DNA of 39,660 nt from an uncultured Pelagibacteraceae bacterium (GTDB lineage Bacteria; Pseudomonadota; Alphaproteobacteria; Pelagibacterales; Pelagibacteraceae), in assembly GCA_902603475.1 (NCBI GenBank), contig CACKUZ010000004.1:1-39660 (forward strand). Reading direction: 5' to 3'. Made by a program: the position numbers and the translations under genes. The first letter of the stretch is position 1, and each line of letters starts with the position of its first letter. The notes beneath the pieces are model-generated. The model saw nothing but the letters and a program-made list of their open reading frames with translations, was not told the DNA's origin and did no database searches. Of the stretch, positions 8,312-18,118 are shown one piece after another.

Positions 8312-9238
8312 ATGTCTGATCAATCAAATAAAATATCCGCAAGTCCAAAAGTTAGAAAATTTGCAAGAGAACTTGGAGTAGATATAAATAATGTTAAGGG
8401 AACTGAGAGATCAGGTAGGGTTGTTGAAAAAGATTTAAAAGACTTTGTCTCATCAAGAATCAATCATCCTCAGAATAATAGTGAAAGACAAAAAGAAAAA
8501 ATTAATAAAAGCGAATATCAACATTCAGATTTTGGGGAAGTTGAAATTAAAGATATTCCTAGAGTAAAAAAAATAGCAGCTCCACATCTTGTAAATTCGT
8601 GGACAAACATTCCACATGTAACTAACCATGATGAGGCTGATATTACAGAAATGGAAGAATTTAGAAGCTCAATAAAAGATAATTATACAGGAGAAAGAAT
8701 AAAAATTACTCCTCTTGCATTTATTATAAAAGCATTGGTACTTTCACTAAAAAAATTTCCATCATTTAATTCATCAATTGATGATATTGAAAATGGAAAG
8801 ATTACTTTTAAAAAGTATTTTCATGTTGGTATCGCAGTTGATACTCAACATGGACTTATGGTTCCTAAAATTAGAGATGCTAATCAAAAAGATATCAATC
8901 AGTTAAGTATGGAATTAAAAAAAGTAAGTGATGATTGTAGAAATTTAAAAATTGATAAAAAAGAGTTCTTTGGAGGATCAATGACTATCACAAGCTTAGG
9001 TGGCATAGGTGGTTCTTTTTTTACACCAATAATTAATTTTCCAGAAGTAGCTATACTTGGTGTTGGTAGAAGTTATAAAAAACAGGTATTTATTGATGGT
9101 AAATTTGTTCCAAGAACCATGCTTCCACTATCTCTCTCATATGATCACAGAATTATAGATGGTGCTGAGGCTGCGAAGTTTAATAACGAATTAAAAGATA
9201 ATCTTGGGTCTAATTTTGCATATAACTTGAGTAAATGA
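8312..9238 (+). CDS. aceF: dihydrolipoamide acetyltransferase (PDH E2) lacking a lipoyl domain
   Basis: This 308-aa E2 transfers acetyl from the lipoyl arm to CoA and forms the core of the pyruvate dehydrogenase complex. Residues about 8-47 are a peripheral-subunit-binding domain (VRKFARELGVDINNVKGTERSG). A linker of about 35 residues follows, then the catalytic acetyltransferase domain to the end. The active-site motif DHRIIDG has His279 and Asp283. The usual N-terminal lipoyl domain is absent, and there is no room for one because the ATG immediately follows the E1 stop. The lipoyl domain is instead on the E1 encoded upstream. The start is supported by this abutment and by the binding domain beginning at once. 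Confidence 0.9.
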   Translation: MSDQSNKISASPKVRKFARELGVDINNVKGTERSGRVVEKDLKDFVSSRINHPQNNSERQKEKINKSEYQHSDFGEVEIKDIPRVKKIAAPHLVNSWTNIPHVTNHDEADITEMEEFRSSIKDNYTGERIKITPLAFIIKALVLSLKKFPSFNSSIDDIENGKITFKKYFHVGIAVDTQHGLMVPKIRDANQKDINQLSMELKKVSDDCRNLKIDKKEFFGGSMTITSLGGIGGSFFTPIINFPEVAILGVGRSYKKQVFIDGKFVPRTMLPLSLSYDHRIIDGAEAAKFNNELKDNLGSNFAYNLSK

Positions 9239-10335
9239 TTACTAAAATTGAAATACTAGCAGATGATGTGCACGTCCACTTTAATGGAGAAAATTCTGAA
9301 ATTTTTCCTAATATTTGGCTAAGAGATCATGCAAAAGATGAGCAAAATTGGGATAAAAGGTCAAGCCAAAGAAAAACATTTACGGCAGCTTTAGATATAA
9401 ATTTAAAAGTTAAAAAGGCAGAAATAATTGAAAATGGAAAATATTTGTGTGTCTCATGGCCTGATTTAGAAAAACCAGTTAAATATTCATCTGAATTTCT
9501 AACTAATAATAAAATAAAAAAGAAAAAAGGAGTAAAATCTAATTTAAAAATCTGGAAAGCTAATGAAATAAAAGAAGAAATTTTTTTAGATTATAATTCA
9601 ATTTTATCAAATGAAGGATTTAAAAATTTTTTGAGAAATATTCATGACTATGGATTTTCAGTAATTAAAAATTGCGAAACCAATTTAAAGTCTGTTGAAA
9701 CAATTGCAAATAGAATTGGTTATGTAAGAAACTCTATATTTGGAGGGCTATGGAGTTTTGAGTCAGATGAAAATAAAGCAGATAGCGCATACACTCAAGA
9801 AGAACTAAGACCTCATACAGATTCAACGTATAGTAATGACGCTCCAGGATTACAATTATTACTATGTTGTGAATATAATGCTAGAGGTGGTGAATCGATT
9901 ATGGTTGATGGATTAAAAATAGCAGAAACAATAAAAAAAGAAAACCAGCCAATGTATGAATTAATGACAAAAATAAATGTTAAGGGAAATTATATCGGTG
10001 ATGGTGTTTATCTTGAGGCTGAAAGACCAATATTTAAGTTAAATGAAAATAATGAAATAGTTCAAGTTAGTTTTAATAATTATGATCGAGCACCATTTAG
10101 ATTTGAAAAAGATTTAACATTAAAGTTTTATGAATCGATAAAAAAATTTGATCTTATTGCTAATAATAAAGATTATCAGTGGCGACATATCCTTAAACCT
10201 GGAGAACTTCTAATATTTAATAATTGGCGAATACTTCATGGTAGAGGATCGTTTAATGGAGTTAGAAAAATGTCTGGATGTTATATTAACAAAGAGGATT
10301 TTGACAGCTCTTGTAAGTTAAACGGAATAAATTAA
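9235..10335 (+). CDS. gamma-butyrobetaine hydroxylase-like Fe(II)/2-oxoglutarate dioxygenase (TauD family)
   Basis: This 366-aa protein has an N-terminal DUF971-like beta domain (about residues 1-90, with IWLRDHAKDE), followed by a TauD/TfdA double-stranded beta-helix. The iron ligands are visible: H194 and D196 (RPHTDSTYSND) and the distal H335 (LHGRGSF), with R337 as the likely 2-oxoglutarate contact. This two-domain layout is that of gamma-butyrobetaine and trimethyllysine dioxygenases, which act in carnitine synthesis. The substrate is uncertain, since many marine bacterial homologues are uncharacterised. The ATG overlaps the E2 stop by 4 bp (ATGA), so it is probably translated from the pyruvate dehydrogenase message. 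Confidence 0.82.
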   Translation: MITKIEILADDVHVHFNGENSEIFPNIWLRDHAKDEQNWDKRSSQRKTFTAALDINLKVKKAEIIENGKYLCVSWPDLEKPVKYSSEFLTNNKIKKKKGVKSNLKIWKANEIKEEIFLDYNSILSNEGFKNFLRNIHDYGFSVIKNCETNLKSVETIANRIGYVRNSIFGGLWSFESDENKADSAYTQEELRPHTDSTYSNDAPGLQLLLCCEYNARGGESIMVDGLKIAETIKKENQPMYELMTKINVKGNYIGDGVYLEAERPIFKLNENNEIVQVSFNNYDRAPFRFEKDLTLKFYESIKKFDLIANNKDYQWRHILKPGELLIFNNWRILHGRGSFNGVRKMSGCYINKEDFDSSCKLNGIN

Positions 10336-10361
10336 TTAATAAAATTATCTAATTAAATATA

Positions 10362-11246
10362 ATGACAAAATCCCTTTCAATGGTCTGCGCACTAGTCACA
10401 ACTTTTATTTGGGGAACAGCTTTCATCGCTCAAGACACTGGTATGGATAATATCGGTCCATTAACTTTTAATTTAGCAAGATTTATTGTTGGCTTTTTTA
10501 CAATATTACCACTTGCCTTATTATTTGAGAGGAAGAAAATTAAACTAGAAATACTTTCAAAATCAAAACTTTTTATAAAATATTTAGTTTTCATGGGAGT
10601 ATCCCTGTTTTTGGGAACTTTTTTACAACAAACTGCTCTCCAATATACAAATATTGCAAATGCAGCTTTTTTTACAGTATTTTACGTACCGATAGTTCCA
10701 ATTTTGTTATTTTTTATCTACTCCAAAAAAGTTCATTGGAGTATATGGCCAGCAATTGGTCTTTGTATCCTTGGTGTATACCTTCTAAGTGATTTTTCTA
10801 ACTCAGAAATTATGTTAGGTGATGGTCTAGTTATATTGTGCTCAGTATTTTGGGCTTTGCATATAATTTTTGCAGGTAAGTTTATGGAAGAATTTGATAT
10901 TCCAATGTTTTATGCTGCACTTCAAGCATTATTTGTTGCAACACTTTCGTTAATTTTTTCTTTTATTTTTGAAGAAATAAATATTTCAAAAATATTAATG
11001 GAAAGTAGTTCTATTCTTTACGCAGGAGCATTATCAGGTGGTATAGCCTTTACATTGCAAATGTATGCTCAAAAAAACATAGAAGAGGCACCAGCAGCAA
11101 TTATTTATTCTCTCGAGGGAGTATTTGCAGCAGTAGCAGGATGGATTATTCTCAATCAATTTTTAAGTACCAATAACATGATTGGATGTTTATTAATTTT
11201 GATTGCAGTAATTTCTTCTCAAATTTCACCTAGTTCTAAAAATTAG
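10362..11246 (+). CDS. DMT-superfamily (EamA) transporter
   Basis: This 294-aa integral membrane protein has about ten predicted helices arranged as two EamA repeats. The first repeat starts with MVCALVTTFIWGTAFIAQDTG and the second with GDGLVILCSVFWALHIIFAGK. The C-terminal repeat contains AAIIYSLEGVFAAVAGWI, typical of EamA permeases. Members export or import amino acids, metabolites or drugs; the substrate cannot be predicted. It lies 26 bp after the dioxygenase gene on the same strand and may be its distal operon partner. Its 3' end overlaps uppP tail-to-tail by 4 bp. Confidence 0.82.
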   Translation: MTKSLSMVCALVTTFIWGTAFIAQDTGMDNIGPLTFNLARFIVGFFTILPLALLFERKKIKLEILSKSKLFIKYLVFMGVSLFLGTFLQQTALQYTNIANAAFFTVFYVPIVPILLFFIYSKKVHWSIWPAIGLCILGVYLLSDFSNSEIMLGDGLVILCSVFWALHIIFAGKFMEEFDIPMFYAALQALFVATLSLIFSFIFEEINISKILMESSSILYAGALSGGIAFTLQMYAQKNIEEAPAAIIYSLEGVFAAVAGWIILNQFLSTNNMIGCLLILIAVISSQISPSSKN

Positions 11247-12010
11247 CTATAAGCAATTACAAAAAGAATTAAAGCAAGAAAAGTTCTGTAATAAACAAAA
11301 ATATTTAAATTAAAATTTTTTACATAAATTAAAAAATATTTGATTGTTAAATAAGAAACGATAAATGAAAATATTATTGAATATAAAAATAATATGTTCA
11401 AATCTATATTTGCATTCATCACATCTTTCAAACTAAGTATACTTGCTCCCGCTAATGCAGGTATTGATAAATAAAAAGATATTTTTGAGGAATCTACTCT
11501 ATCGAAATTTAAAAACCTTGAAGCTGTAATTATTATACCTGATCTGCTTACACCAGGTATAACAGCTAAAATTTGAAAAATACCAATGATTAAAATATTT
11601 TTTAAACTTAAATTGGTATCAATTTTATTTTTAATACTAAATCGGTCTGCAATAAACAATAAAATACCAAATATTAAAGTTGTCCATGCGATAACTTTTA
11701 AACTTCTTAAATTTTCAATCAGTCCTGAGGTATAAATAAAATAACCAACAACAACTAATGGAAAAGACCCTAAAATTATAAGTAATAATAAAGACTTATT
11801 TCTTAAAATATTTACTAAATCCTTTCTAAAATAAAAAATAATTGCCAAAAGGGAACCTAAGTGAAGACTGATATCAAGTTGAAGCGAACTAATACTAAAG
11901 TTCGATATTTTTGATATTATTATAAGGTGGGCAGAGGAACTTACTGGTATAAATTCCGAAAAACCTTGTACAAACGCTAAAATTGATGCTTCTATATATT
12001 TTGAAATCAT
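11243..12010 (-). CDS. uppP: undecaprenyl-diphosphatase UppP (BacA)
   Basis: This 255-aa membrane enzyme dephosphorylates undecaprenyl diphosphate so that the lipid carrier can be reused for peptidoglycan and polysaccharide synthesis. Both family motifs are visible: VQGFSEFIPVSSSAHL at residues 14-29 (catalytic Glu19) and the PGVSRSG loop with the conserved Ser-Arg. About seven to eight hydrophobic segments span the rest. It is a little shorter than E. coli BacA (273 aa) but complete. Gln15 replaces a Glu found in E. coli, a common variant in homologues. It is transcribed divergently from gltD. Confidence 0.9.
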   Translation of the reverse strand: MISKYIEASILAFVQGFSEFIPVSSSAHLIIISKISNFSISSLQLDISLHLGSLLAIIFYFRKDLVNILRNKSLLLLIILGSFPLVVVGYFIYTSGLIENLRSLKVIAWTTLIFGILLFIADRFSIKNKIDTNLSLKNILIIGIFQILAVIPGVSRSGIIITASRFLNFDRVDSSKISFYLSIPALAGASILSLKDVMNANIDLNILFLYSIIFSFIVSYLTIKYFLIYVKNFNLNIFVYYRTFLALILFVIAYS

Positions 12011-12063
12011 TAAGGACTCTCAATAGATAGTTAAAAGATTCCCTAAATAAGGCAATCATTTAA

Positions 12064-12082
12064 ATGCATATCAACTATGCAT
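12064..12082. promoter_or_regulatory. inverted repeat in the uppP-gltD divergent spacer
   Basis: ATGCATA (12064-12070) and TATGCAT (12076-12082) form a perfect 7-bp dyad around a 5-bp centre TCAAC. It lies 54 bp upstream of uppP and 80 bp upstream of gltD, inside the only sizeable spacer of the region (12011-12161). The position suits an operator controlling either gene. The binding protein is unknown, and a chance dyad cannot be excluded. Confidence 0.35.
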
Positions 12083-12161
12083 AAAATAGAAAATACAGCA
12101 AAATCAATGTTTTTCGAAAATATATGTCAGTATATATTACCTTGTAATACTTTAAGGATTT

Positions 12162-13622
12162 ATGCTTCTGTTGTATAAGCCGATTCAAATGACAAATAAA
12201 ATGCTTAAGTTTGTGGATATAGGTCAACAAAATCCACCTAAAAGAGATAAATCCCAAAGAAAAGAGGATTTTGGAGAGATTTATCAAGAGTTTATTCATG
12301 AAAAAGCTAAAGAACAATCGAGCAGATGCTCACAATGTGGTGTTCCTTTTTGTCAGGTTCACTGTCCATTAAGTAACAATATACCTGATTGGTTAAAGTT
12401 AACTGCAGAGGGAAGGTATGAAGAAGCTTACCATCTATCCCAAAGTACCAATAATATGCCGGAAGTTTGTGGAAGAATATGCCCACAAGATAGGTTATGT
12501 GAAGGAAACTGTGTAATTGAGCAATCGGGACATGGAACAGTAACAATTGGTTCAGTTGAAAAATATTTAACAGATAAAGCGTGGGAAAATGGCTGGGTAA
12601 AACCAATAAATGTAAAAATTGAAAATGAACAAAGTGTAGGAATTATTGGAGCAGGCCCCGCAGGATTAGCTTGTGGTGAAGAATTACGTAAAAAGGGATA
12701 TCAAATAACAATATATGATCGGTATGACAGAGCAGGTGGATTGTTAATATATGGAATACCAAATTTTAAATTAGAAAAACATGTGGTTGAGAGAAGAATT
12801 AAACTTTTAAAAGAAGGTGGAATAAAATTTGTTCATAATTTTGAGGTTGGTAAAGACTCTACATTGAAAGAATTACAATCAAAACATGATGCCTTATTAA
12901 TTTCAACAGGTGTTTACAAAGCAAGAGAGGTTAACTTACCTGGAAATGATCTAAGTAATATTTTTCCTGCAATGGAATTCTTAACAGCTTCAAACAAAAA
13001 AGGCTTAGGTGATAAAGTCGAAATGTTTGATAACGGAACATTAAATGCTGAAGGTAAAGATGTAGTGGTAATTGGTGGTGGAGACACGGCAATGGATTGT
13101 GTAAGAACATCAGTAAGACAAAAAGCCAAATCTGTAAAATGCCTTTACAGAAGAGATAGAGAAAATATGCCTGGATCAGCGAGAGAAGTAGGAAATGCTG
13201 AGGAGGAAGGTGTAGAATTTATTTGGTTAAGTAATCCAAAAGAGTTTAGAGGTACTAATAAAGTAAATAGTATTATTGTAGATAAAATGAAATTAACAGA
13301 TCCAGATGAAAGTGGTAGAAGAAGACCTGTTGCAGAAGAAAACTCAGAATTTGAAATTAATGCTGATTTGGTAATTAAATCCTTAGGTTTTGATCCAGAA
13401 GATTTACCAGTTCTATTTCAGGAACCTAGATTACAAGTTTCACAGTGGGGAACAATAAAAGCTGACTTTGATACCTTGGAGACAAGTATACCAGGTATAT
13501 TTGCGGCTGGAGACATAGTAAGAGGGGCCTCATTAGTTGTATGGGCTATTAAAGACGGTAGAGATGCTGCGACTTCAATCGAAAGCTATCTTCAATCAAA
13601 ACAAAAAATGAAGGTTGCATAA
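12162..13622 (+). CDS. gltD: glutamate synthase (NADPH) small subunit
   Basis: This 486-aa subunit passes electrons from NADPH through FAD and Fe-S clusters to GltB. The N-terminal part has the two cysteine groups of GltD-like proteins, CSQCGVPFCQVHCP and CGRICPQDRLCEGNC, which bind 4Fe-4S clusters. The FAD Rossmann motif GIIGAGPAGLACGEEL and the NADP-site motif VVVIGGGDTAMDC follow, and the C-terminus has GIFAAGDIVRGASLVVWA. AAGGA at 12154-12158 lies only 3 nt before the ATG at 12162. Two other in-frame ATGs (12189, 12201) would trim 9 or 13 residues and are also possible. Its stop shares one base with the gltB start (TAATG). Confidence 0.94.
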   Translation: MLLLYKPIQMTNKMLKFVDIGQQNPPKRDKSQRKEDFGEIYQEFIHEKAKEQSSRCSQCGVPFCQVHCPLSNNIPDWLKLTAEGRYEEAYHLSQSTNNMPEVCGRICPQDRLCEGNCVIEQSGHGTVTIGSVEKYLTDKAWENGWVKPINVKIENEQSVGIIGAGPAGLACGEELRKKGYQITIYDRYDRAGGLLIYGIPNFKLEKHVVERRIKLLKEGGIKFVHNFEVGKDSTLKELQSKHDALLISTGVYKAREVNLPGNDLSNIFPAMEFLTASNKKGLGDKVEMFDNGTLNAEGKDVVVIGGGDTAMDCVRTSVRQKAKSVKCLYRRDRENMPGSAREVGNAEEEGVEFIWLSNPKEFRGTNKVNSIIVDKMKLTDPDESGRRRPVAEENSEFEINADLVIKSLGFDPEDLPVLFQEPRLQVSQWGTIKADFDTLETSIPGIFAAGDIVRGASLVVWAIKDGRDAATSIESYLQSKQKMKVA

Positions 13623-16600
13623 TGGATATTCAAAATAAAAATCGTAAACTTTTAAAAAAAAATCATGTTTATCATGAAACTATGGAACATGATGCATGTG
13701 GAGTAGGTCTTGTTGCATCAACTGAGGGTCTAAAATCAAGAAAAGTAGTCGAATACGGTATCGAGGCTCTAAAAGCTGTATGGCATAGAGGTGCAATTGA
13801 TGCAGACGGTAAAACTGGAGACGGAGCAGGTATTCATATTGAAATACCAAATGATTTCTTTGCAGAAAAAATTGAAATAACAGGTCATGAGCACGATAAC
13901 TCAGATTTATGCGTGGGAATGATTTTCTTGCCAAGAAATGACTTTGGGGGACAGGAGCAATGCAGATCAATTGTAGAAAGTGAATTAACAAAAAAGAATT
14001 TTAATATTTACGGATGGAGACAAGTTCCTGTGGATCCTTCAGTTTTAGGAGAAAAGGCAGAACAAACTAGACCTGAAATTACACAGGTTCTTTTTACTCA
14101 CAATGATAAGTCAATTCATGGCAAAGACCTAGAAAGAGCTCTTTATGAAACTCGAAGAAAAATTGAAAAAGAAGCTTTAAGAAATCAATTAAACAATTTT
14201 TATATTTGTTCATTCAGCTCGAAATCAATAATTTATAAAGGAATGTTTTTAGCGGAGTCTTTATCTGACTTTTATCCAGATTTAAAAGATGAGCGTTTCA
14301 TTTCACGTTATGCAATTTTCCATCAAAGATTTTCTACTAACACCGCTCCAAGTTGGGATTTAGCCCAACCTTTTAGATCAATTGCTCACAATGGGGAGAT
14401 AAACACTTTAAAAGGAAATATTAATTGGATGAGAATTCACGAAGAGGAAATGTTTAGTCCTTTGTTTGATGATATGGAAAATTTAAAACCAGTTATCCCT
14501 GCTGGTAATTCTGATTCTGCATCATTAGATAATGTTTTTGAATTATTAAATATTTCTGGACATTCAGCACCTTTAGCAAAACTTATGCTAATACCAGATG
14601 CTTGGTCAAAAAAAAGTAAAGTTCTTCCAAAAGATCATCAACAACTTTTTAACTTTTTAAATAGTACAATGGAACCTTGGGATGGACCTGCTGCTATAGC
14701 TGCAACTGACAATGAGTGGGTTATTGTAGGCAGTGACAGAAATGGACTTAGACCTCTTAGATATACAATTACAAGAGATAAACTTCTATTTGCAGGATCT
14801 GAGACAGGAATGATTGACCTAAATGAGAAGAAAATTGTTTCAAAAGGAAGACTAGGACCAGGAGAAATTTTGGGTGTGAGAATTGAAAAAGGAAAAGTTT
14901 ATACAAACAATCAAATAAAGAATTATTTGTCTAAAGAATACAAACATTTCAATAATCAAATAATTGAATTAGATAAATCATTAACTATAGAAAATGAAAA
15001 AAGTGAGTTTTCAGGCTCTGATTTAAAAAAGATACAACATTGTTTCGGTTATAGCCTTGAAGACTTGGAGTTAATTTTGCATCCAATGGCAGAGGATGCT
15101 AAAGAAGCAACCGGGTCAATGGGAGATGACACTCCCCTTGCAGTTTTATCAGATAAATACAGGCCTCTTTATCATTATTTTAGACAGAATTTTAGTCAGG
15201 TGACCAATCCCCCGATCGACTCTCTTAGGGAAAATAAAGTGATGAGCTTGAAAACAAGATTTGGAAATTTAGGAAATATTCTAGATTTTTCTAATCTTAC
15301 CGAGGAAAATATTTATGTTTTAGATAGTCCAATTTTATCAAACACTCAGTTTGAAAAATTTATAAAGTATTTCGGAGATAATTATAAGATTTTAGATTGT
15401 ACATTCAACACTGAGGAAAGTTTAGAAGAAGCTATAGAATTATTAAAAAATAACGCTGAAAAAGCAGTTAGAGAGGGTAATACTCAACTTATTTTATCTG
15501 ACAAAAATATATCTGAAACAAAATTACCAATGCCAATGCTTTTATGTATTGGTGCAATAAATACTCATTTAATAAAATTAGGCTTGAGAGGCTATGCATC
15601 AATTAATGTACAAACAGGAGATGCTCTAGACACCCATTCATTTGCAACATTAATAGGTGTTGGAGCTACAACGGTTAATCCTTACCTAGCATTTGATAGT
15701 TTGCATCAAAGATATTCAAAAAAACTTTTTGGTAATTTCTCATTTGATGAGTGCGTGGGTAGATATATTAAATCAGTAAATCTTGGACTATTAAAAATAA
15801 TGTCAAAGATGGGTATATCAGTTTTAAGTTCATATAGAGGCGGATGTAATTTTGAAACAGTTGGATTGAGTAGAACAATTGTAAAAGATTATTTTCCAGG
15901 AGTGTTATCTAAAATTTCTGGAATAGGATTAACTGGTATTGAAAAAAAAATAAGATCTATACATAAAGATGCGTTTGATATTCACTCAAACATTTTACCA
16001 ATTGGTGGAATTTACAGATATAGAAAAAATGGTGAAACACATCAATATCAAGGAAAATTAATTCATCTTTTACAAGCAGCTGTCGGCTCAAATTCGTATG
16101 AAACTTATAAAAAATATACTAAGGGTATTTATGGTTTAAAACCAATTAGTTTAAGAGATTTAATCGATTTTAAAAATCAGGAGGCAATTGATATTGACCA
16201 AGTGGAGCCAATTACTGAGATAATGAAAAGATTTGGAAGTGGAAGTATGTCTCATGGAGCATTGTCAAAAGAGGCACACGAAACACTTGCAATGGGAATG
16301 AACAGAATTAAAGGTGCTTCATGCAGCGGAGAAGGTGGAGAAGATGAAAAGAGATTTAAAGTATTAGATAATGGTGATAGCGCAAATTCTAGGGTAAAAC
16401 AAATTGCTTCTGCAAGATTTGGAGTAACTATTAACTATTTAAATAATTGTAATGAGATTGAAATCAAAATTGCTCAAGGAGCAAAACCTGGAGAAGGTGG
16501 TCAATTACCAGGATTTAAAGTAACAGAGGAAATTGCAAGGCTAAGACATTCTACGCCTGGCGTAACCTTAATATCGCCACCACCACATCACGATATTTAC

Positions 16601-18118
16601 TCAATTGAAGACTTAGCTCAACTTATTTACGACTTAAAGCAGATTAATCCAAAGGCAAGAGTTGGTGTAAAATTAGTTGCCTCTTCAGGTATAGGAACAA
16701 TTGCTGCAGGTGTTGCTAAAGCAAAAGCAGATATAATTTTAATTTCAGGTCATAATGGCGGAACTGGTGCCACGCCACAAACAAGTGTTAAATATGTTGG
16801 AATTCCATGGGAAATGGGACTAACGGAGGCAAACCAAGTATTAACTTTAAACAAATTAAGACACTTAGTTACATTAAGAACAGATGGAGGAATTAAAACA
16901 GGAAGAGACGTTGTAATAGCTGCAATGATGGGAGCCGAAGAATTTGGCGTAGCAACAACAGCGCTAGTTGCAATGGGTTGTATTATGGTGAGACAATGTC
17001 ATTCTAATACATGTCCAGTTGGAGTTTGTACTCAAGATGATGAATTAAGAAAAAAATTTACTGGCACTCCAGATAAAATAGTAAATCTATTTTCTTTTAT
17101 AGCTCAAGAAGTTAGAGAAATTTTATCAAGTTTAGGATTTAAAAATTTAAATGAAGTAATCGGAAGAACAGATTTACTAAGACAAGTCAGTAAAGGATCA
17201 CCGAATTTAGATGACCTAGATTTAAATCCTTTATTTGTTCAAGCTGATCCAGGTACAAACAAAAGATATTGTGAAACTCCTATAATAAATGAAGTACCAG
17301 ATACTTTAGACCAAAAAATTTGGCCTGAGATAGAAAGTTTAATTAACAGAAAATTGCCGTTAGAAAATGTTTATTCAATTGAAAATACAGATAGAGCTGT
17401 TGGAACAAGAATTTCATATAATCTCTATAAAAAATTTGGAAATAATAAATTAGAGGAAAATACTTTTGCTATTAACTTTAAAGGTTCTGCTGGTCAATCT
17501 TTTGGAGCCTTCGGTGTTAAAGGACTTAAACTAATATTAAAGGGAGATGCAAATGATTACGTTGCAAAAGGTCTATCAGGTGCATCTATCGTGATTAAAC
17601 TTCGAGATGAAAGTAATTTAATTTCAAATGAAAATACTATTATAGGAAATACAGTCTTATATGGAGCAACATCAGGATATCTTTTTGCAGCTGGACAGGC
17701 AGGTGAAAGATTTGCTGTTAGAAATTCGGGTGCTACTGCAGTCATAGAAGGATGTGATTCAAATGGTTGTGAATACATGACAGGTGGATCAATAGTAATA
17801 TTGGGAGAGGTAGGCGATAATTTTGGAGCTGGTATGACTGGTGGTATGGCATTTATATATGATCCAAAAAGCCAATTCGCAAAAAAAGCTAATCCTGAAA
17901 CAATAGTTTGGCAAACTCCCGAGACGGAATACTGGAAAAACTATTTAAAAGATTTAGTTCTAAAACACAATGAGGAAACTAATTCAAATTTATCAGAACA
18001 GATTATTGAAAATTTTGACGATGAAATTAAAAATTTCTTACAAGTTTGCCCTAAAGAAATGTTAAATAAATTAGAAAACCCTATTACAAATAAAAGTTTA
18101 GTTGGAAAAGCTAGTTAA
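13622..18118 (+). CDS. gltB: glutamate synthase (NADPH) large subunit
   Basis: This 1498-aa enzyme makes two glutamates from glutamine and 2-oxoglutarate. An N-terminal class II glutamine amidotransferase domain follows a 25-residue propeptide, with nucleophile Cys26 in HDACGVGL. A central domain is followed by the FMN synthase domain with SGEGGEDEKRF, KPGEGGQLPG and SGHNGGTGATP. The 3Fe-4S cysteines fit C1120, C1126 and C1131 (GCIMVRQCHSNTC). A C-terminal glycine-rich beta-helix (GXXGXXXG domain) ends the protein. It is full length for the family. Translation is coupled to gltD. Its last 8 bp overlap the convergent hydrolase gene. Confidence 0.96.
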   Translation: MDIQNKNRKLLKKNHVYHETMEHDACGVGLVASTEGLKSRKVVEYGIEALKAVWHRGAIDADGKTGDGAGIHIEIPNDFFAEKIEITGHEHDNSDLCVGMIFLPRNDFGGQEQCRSIVESELTKKNFNIYGWRQVPVDPSVLGEKAEQTRPEITQVLFTHNDKSIHGKDLERALYETRRKIEKEALRNQLNNFYICSFSSKSIIYKGMFLAESLSDFYPDLKDERFISRYAIFHQRFSTNTAPSWDLAQPFRSIAHNGEINTLKGNINWMRIHEEEMFSPLFDDMENLKPVIPAGNSDSASLDNVFELLNISGHSAPLAKLMLIPDAWSKKSKVLPKDHQQLFNFLNSTMEPWDGPAAIAATDNEWVIVGSDRNGLRPLRYTITRDKLLFAGSETGMIDLNEKKIVSKGRLGPGEILGVRIEKGKVYTNNQIKNYLSKEYKHFNNQIIELDKSLTIENEKSEFSGSDLKKIQHCFGYSLEDLELILHPMAEDAKEATGSMGDDTPLAVLSDKYRPLYHYFRQNFSQVTNPPIDSLRENKVMSLKTRFGNLGNILDFSNLTEENIYVLDSPILSNTQFEKFIKYFGDNYKILDCTFNTEESLEEAIELLKNNAEKAVREGNTQLILSDKNISETKLPMPMLLCIGAINTHLIKLGLRGYASINVQTGDALDTHSFATLIGVGATTVNPYLAFDSLHQRYSKKLFGNFSFDECVGRYIKSVNLGLLKIMSKMGISVLSSYRGGCNFETVGLSRTIVKDYFPGVLSKISGIGLTGIEKKIRSIHKDAFDIHSNILPIGGIYRYRKNGETHQYQGKLIHLLQAAVGSNSYETYKKYTKGIYGLKPISLRDLIDFKNQEAIDIDQVEPITEIMKRFGSGSMSHGALSKEAHETLAMGMNRIKGASCSGEGGEDEKRFKVLDNGDSANSRVKQIASARFGVTINYLNNCNEIEIKIAQGAKPGEGGQLPGFKVTEEIARLRHSTPGVTLISPPPHHDIYSIEDLAQLIYDLKQINPKARVGVKLVASSGIGTIAAGVAKAKADIILISGHNGGTGATPQTSVKYVGIPWEMGLTEANQVLTLNKLRHLVTLRTDGGIKTGRDVVIAAMMGAEEFGVATTALVAMGCIMVRQCHSNTCPVGVCTQDDELRKKFTGTPDKIVNLFSFIAQEVREILSSLGFKNLNEVIGRTDLLRQVSKGSPNLDDLDLNPLFVQADPGTNKRYCETPIINEVPDTLDQKIWPEIESLINRKLPLENVYSIENTDRAVGTRISYNLYKKFGNNKLEENTFAINFKGSAGQSFGAFGVKGLKLILKGDANDYVAKGLSGASIVIKLRDESNLISNENTIIGNTVLYGATSGYLFAAGQAGERFAVRNSGATAVIEGCDSNGCEYMTGGSIVILGEVGDNFGAGMTGGMAFIYDPKSQFAKKANPETIVWQTPETEYWKNYLKDLVLKHNEETNSNLSEQIIENFDDEIKNFLQVCPKEMLNKLENPITNKSLVGKAS

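Noticed and set aside
11243..12010. Gln15 in UppP replacing an E. coli catalytic-region Glu
   Set aside because: VQG in place of VEG is common among bacterial UppP homologues, so it does not suggest inactivity.
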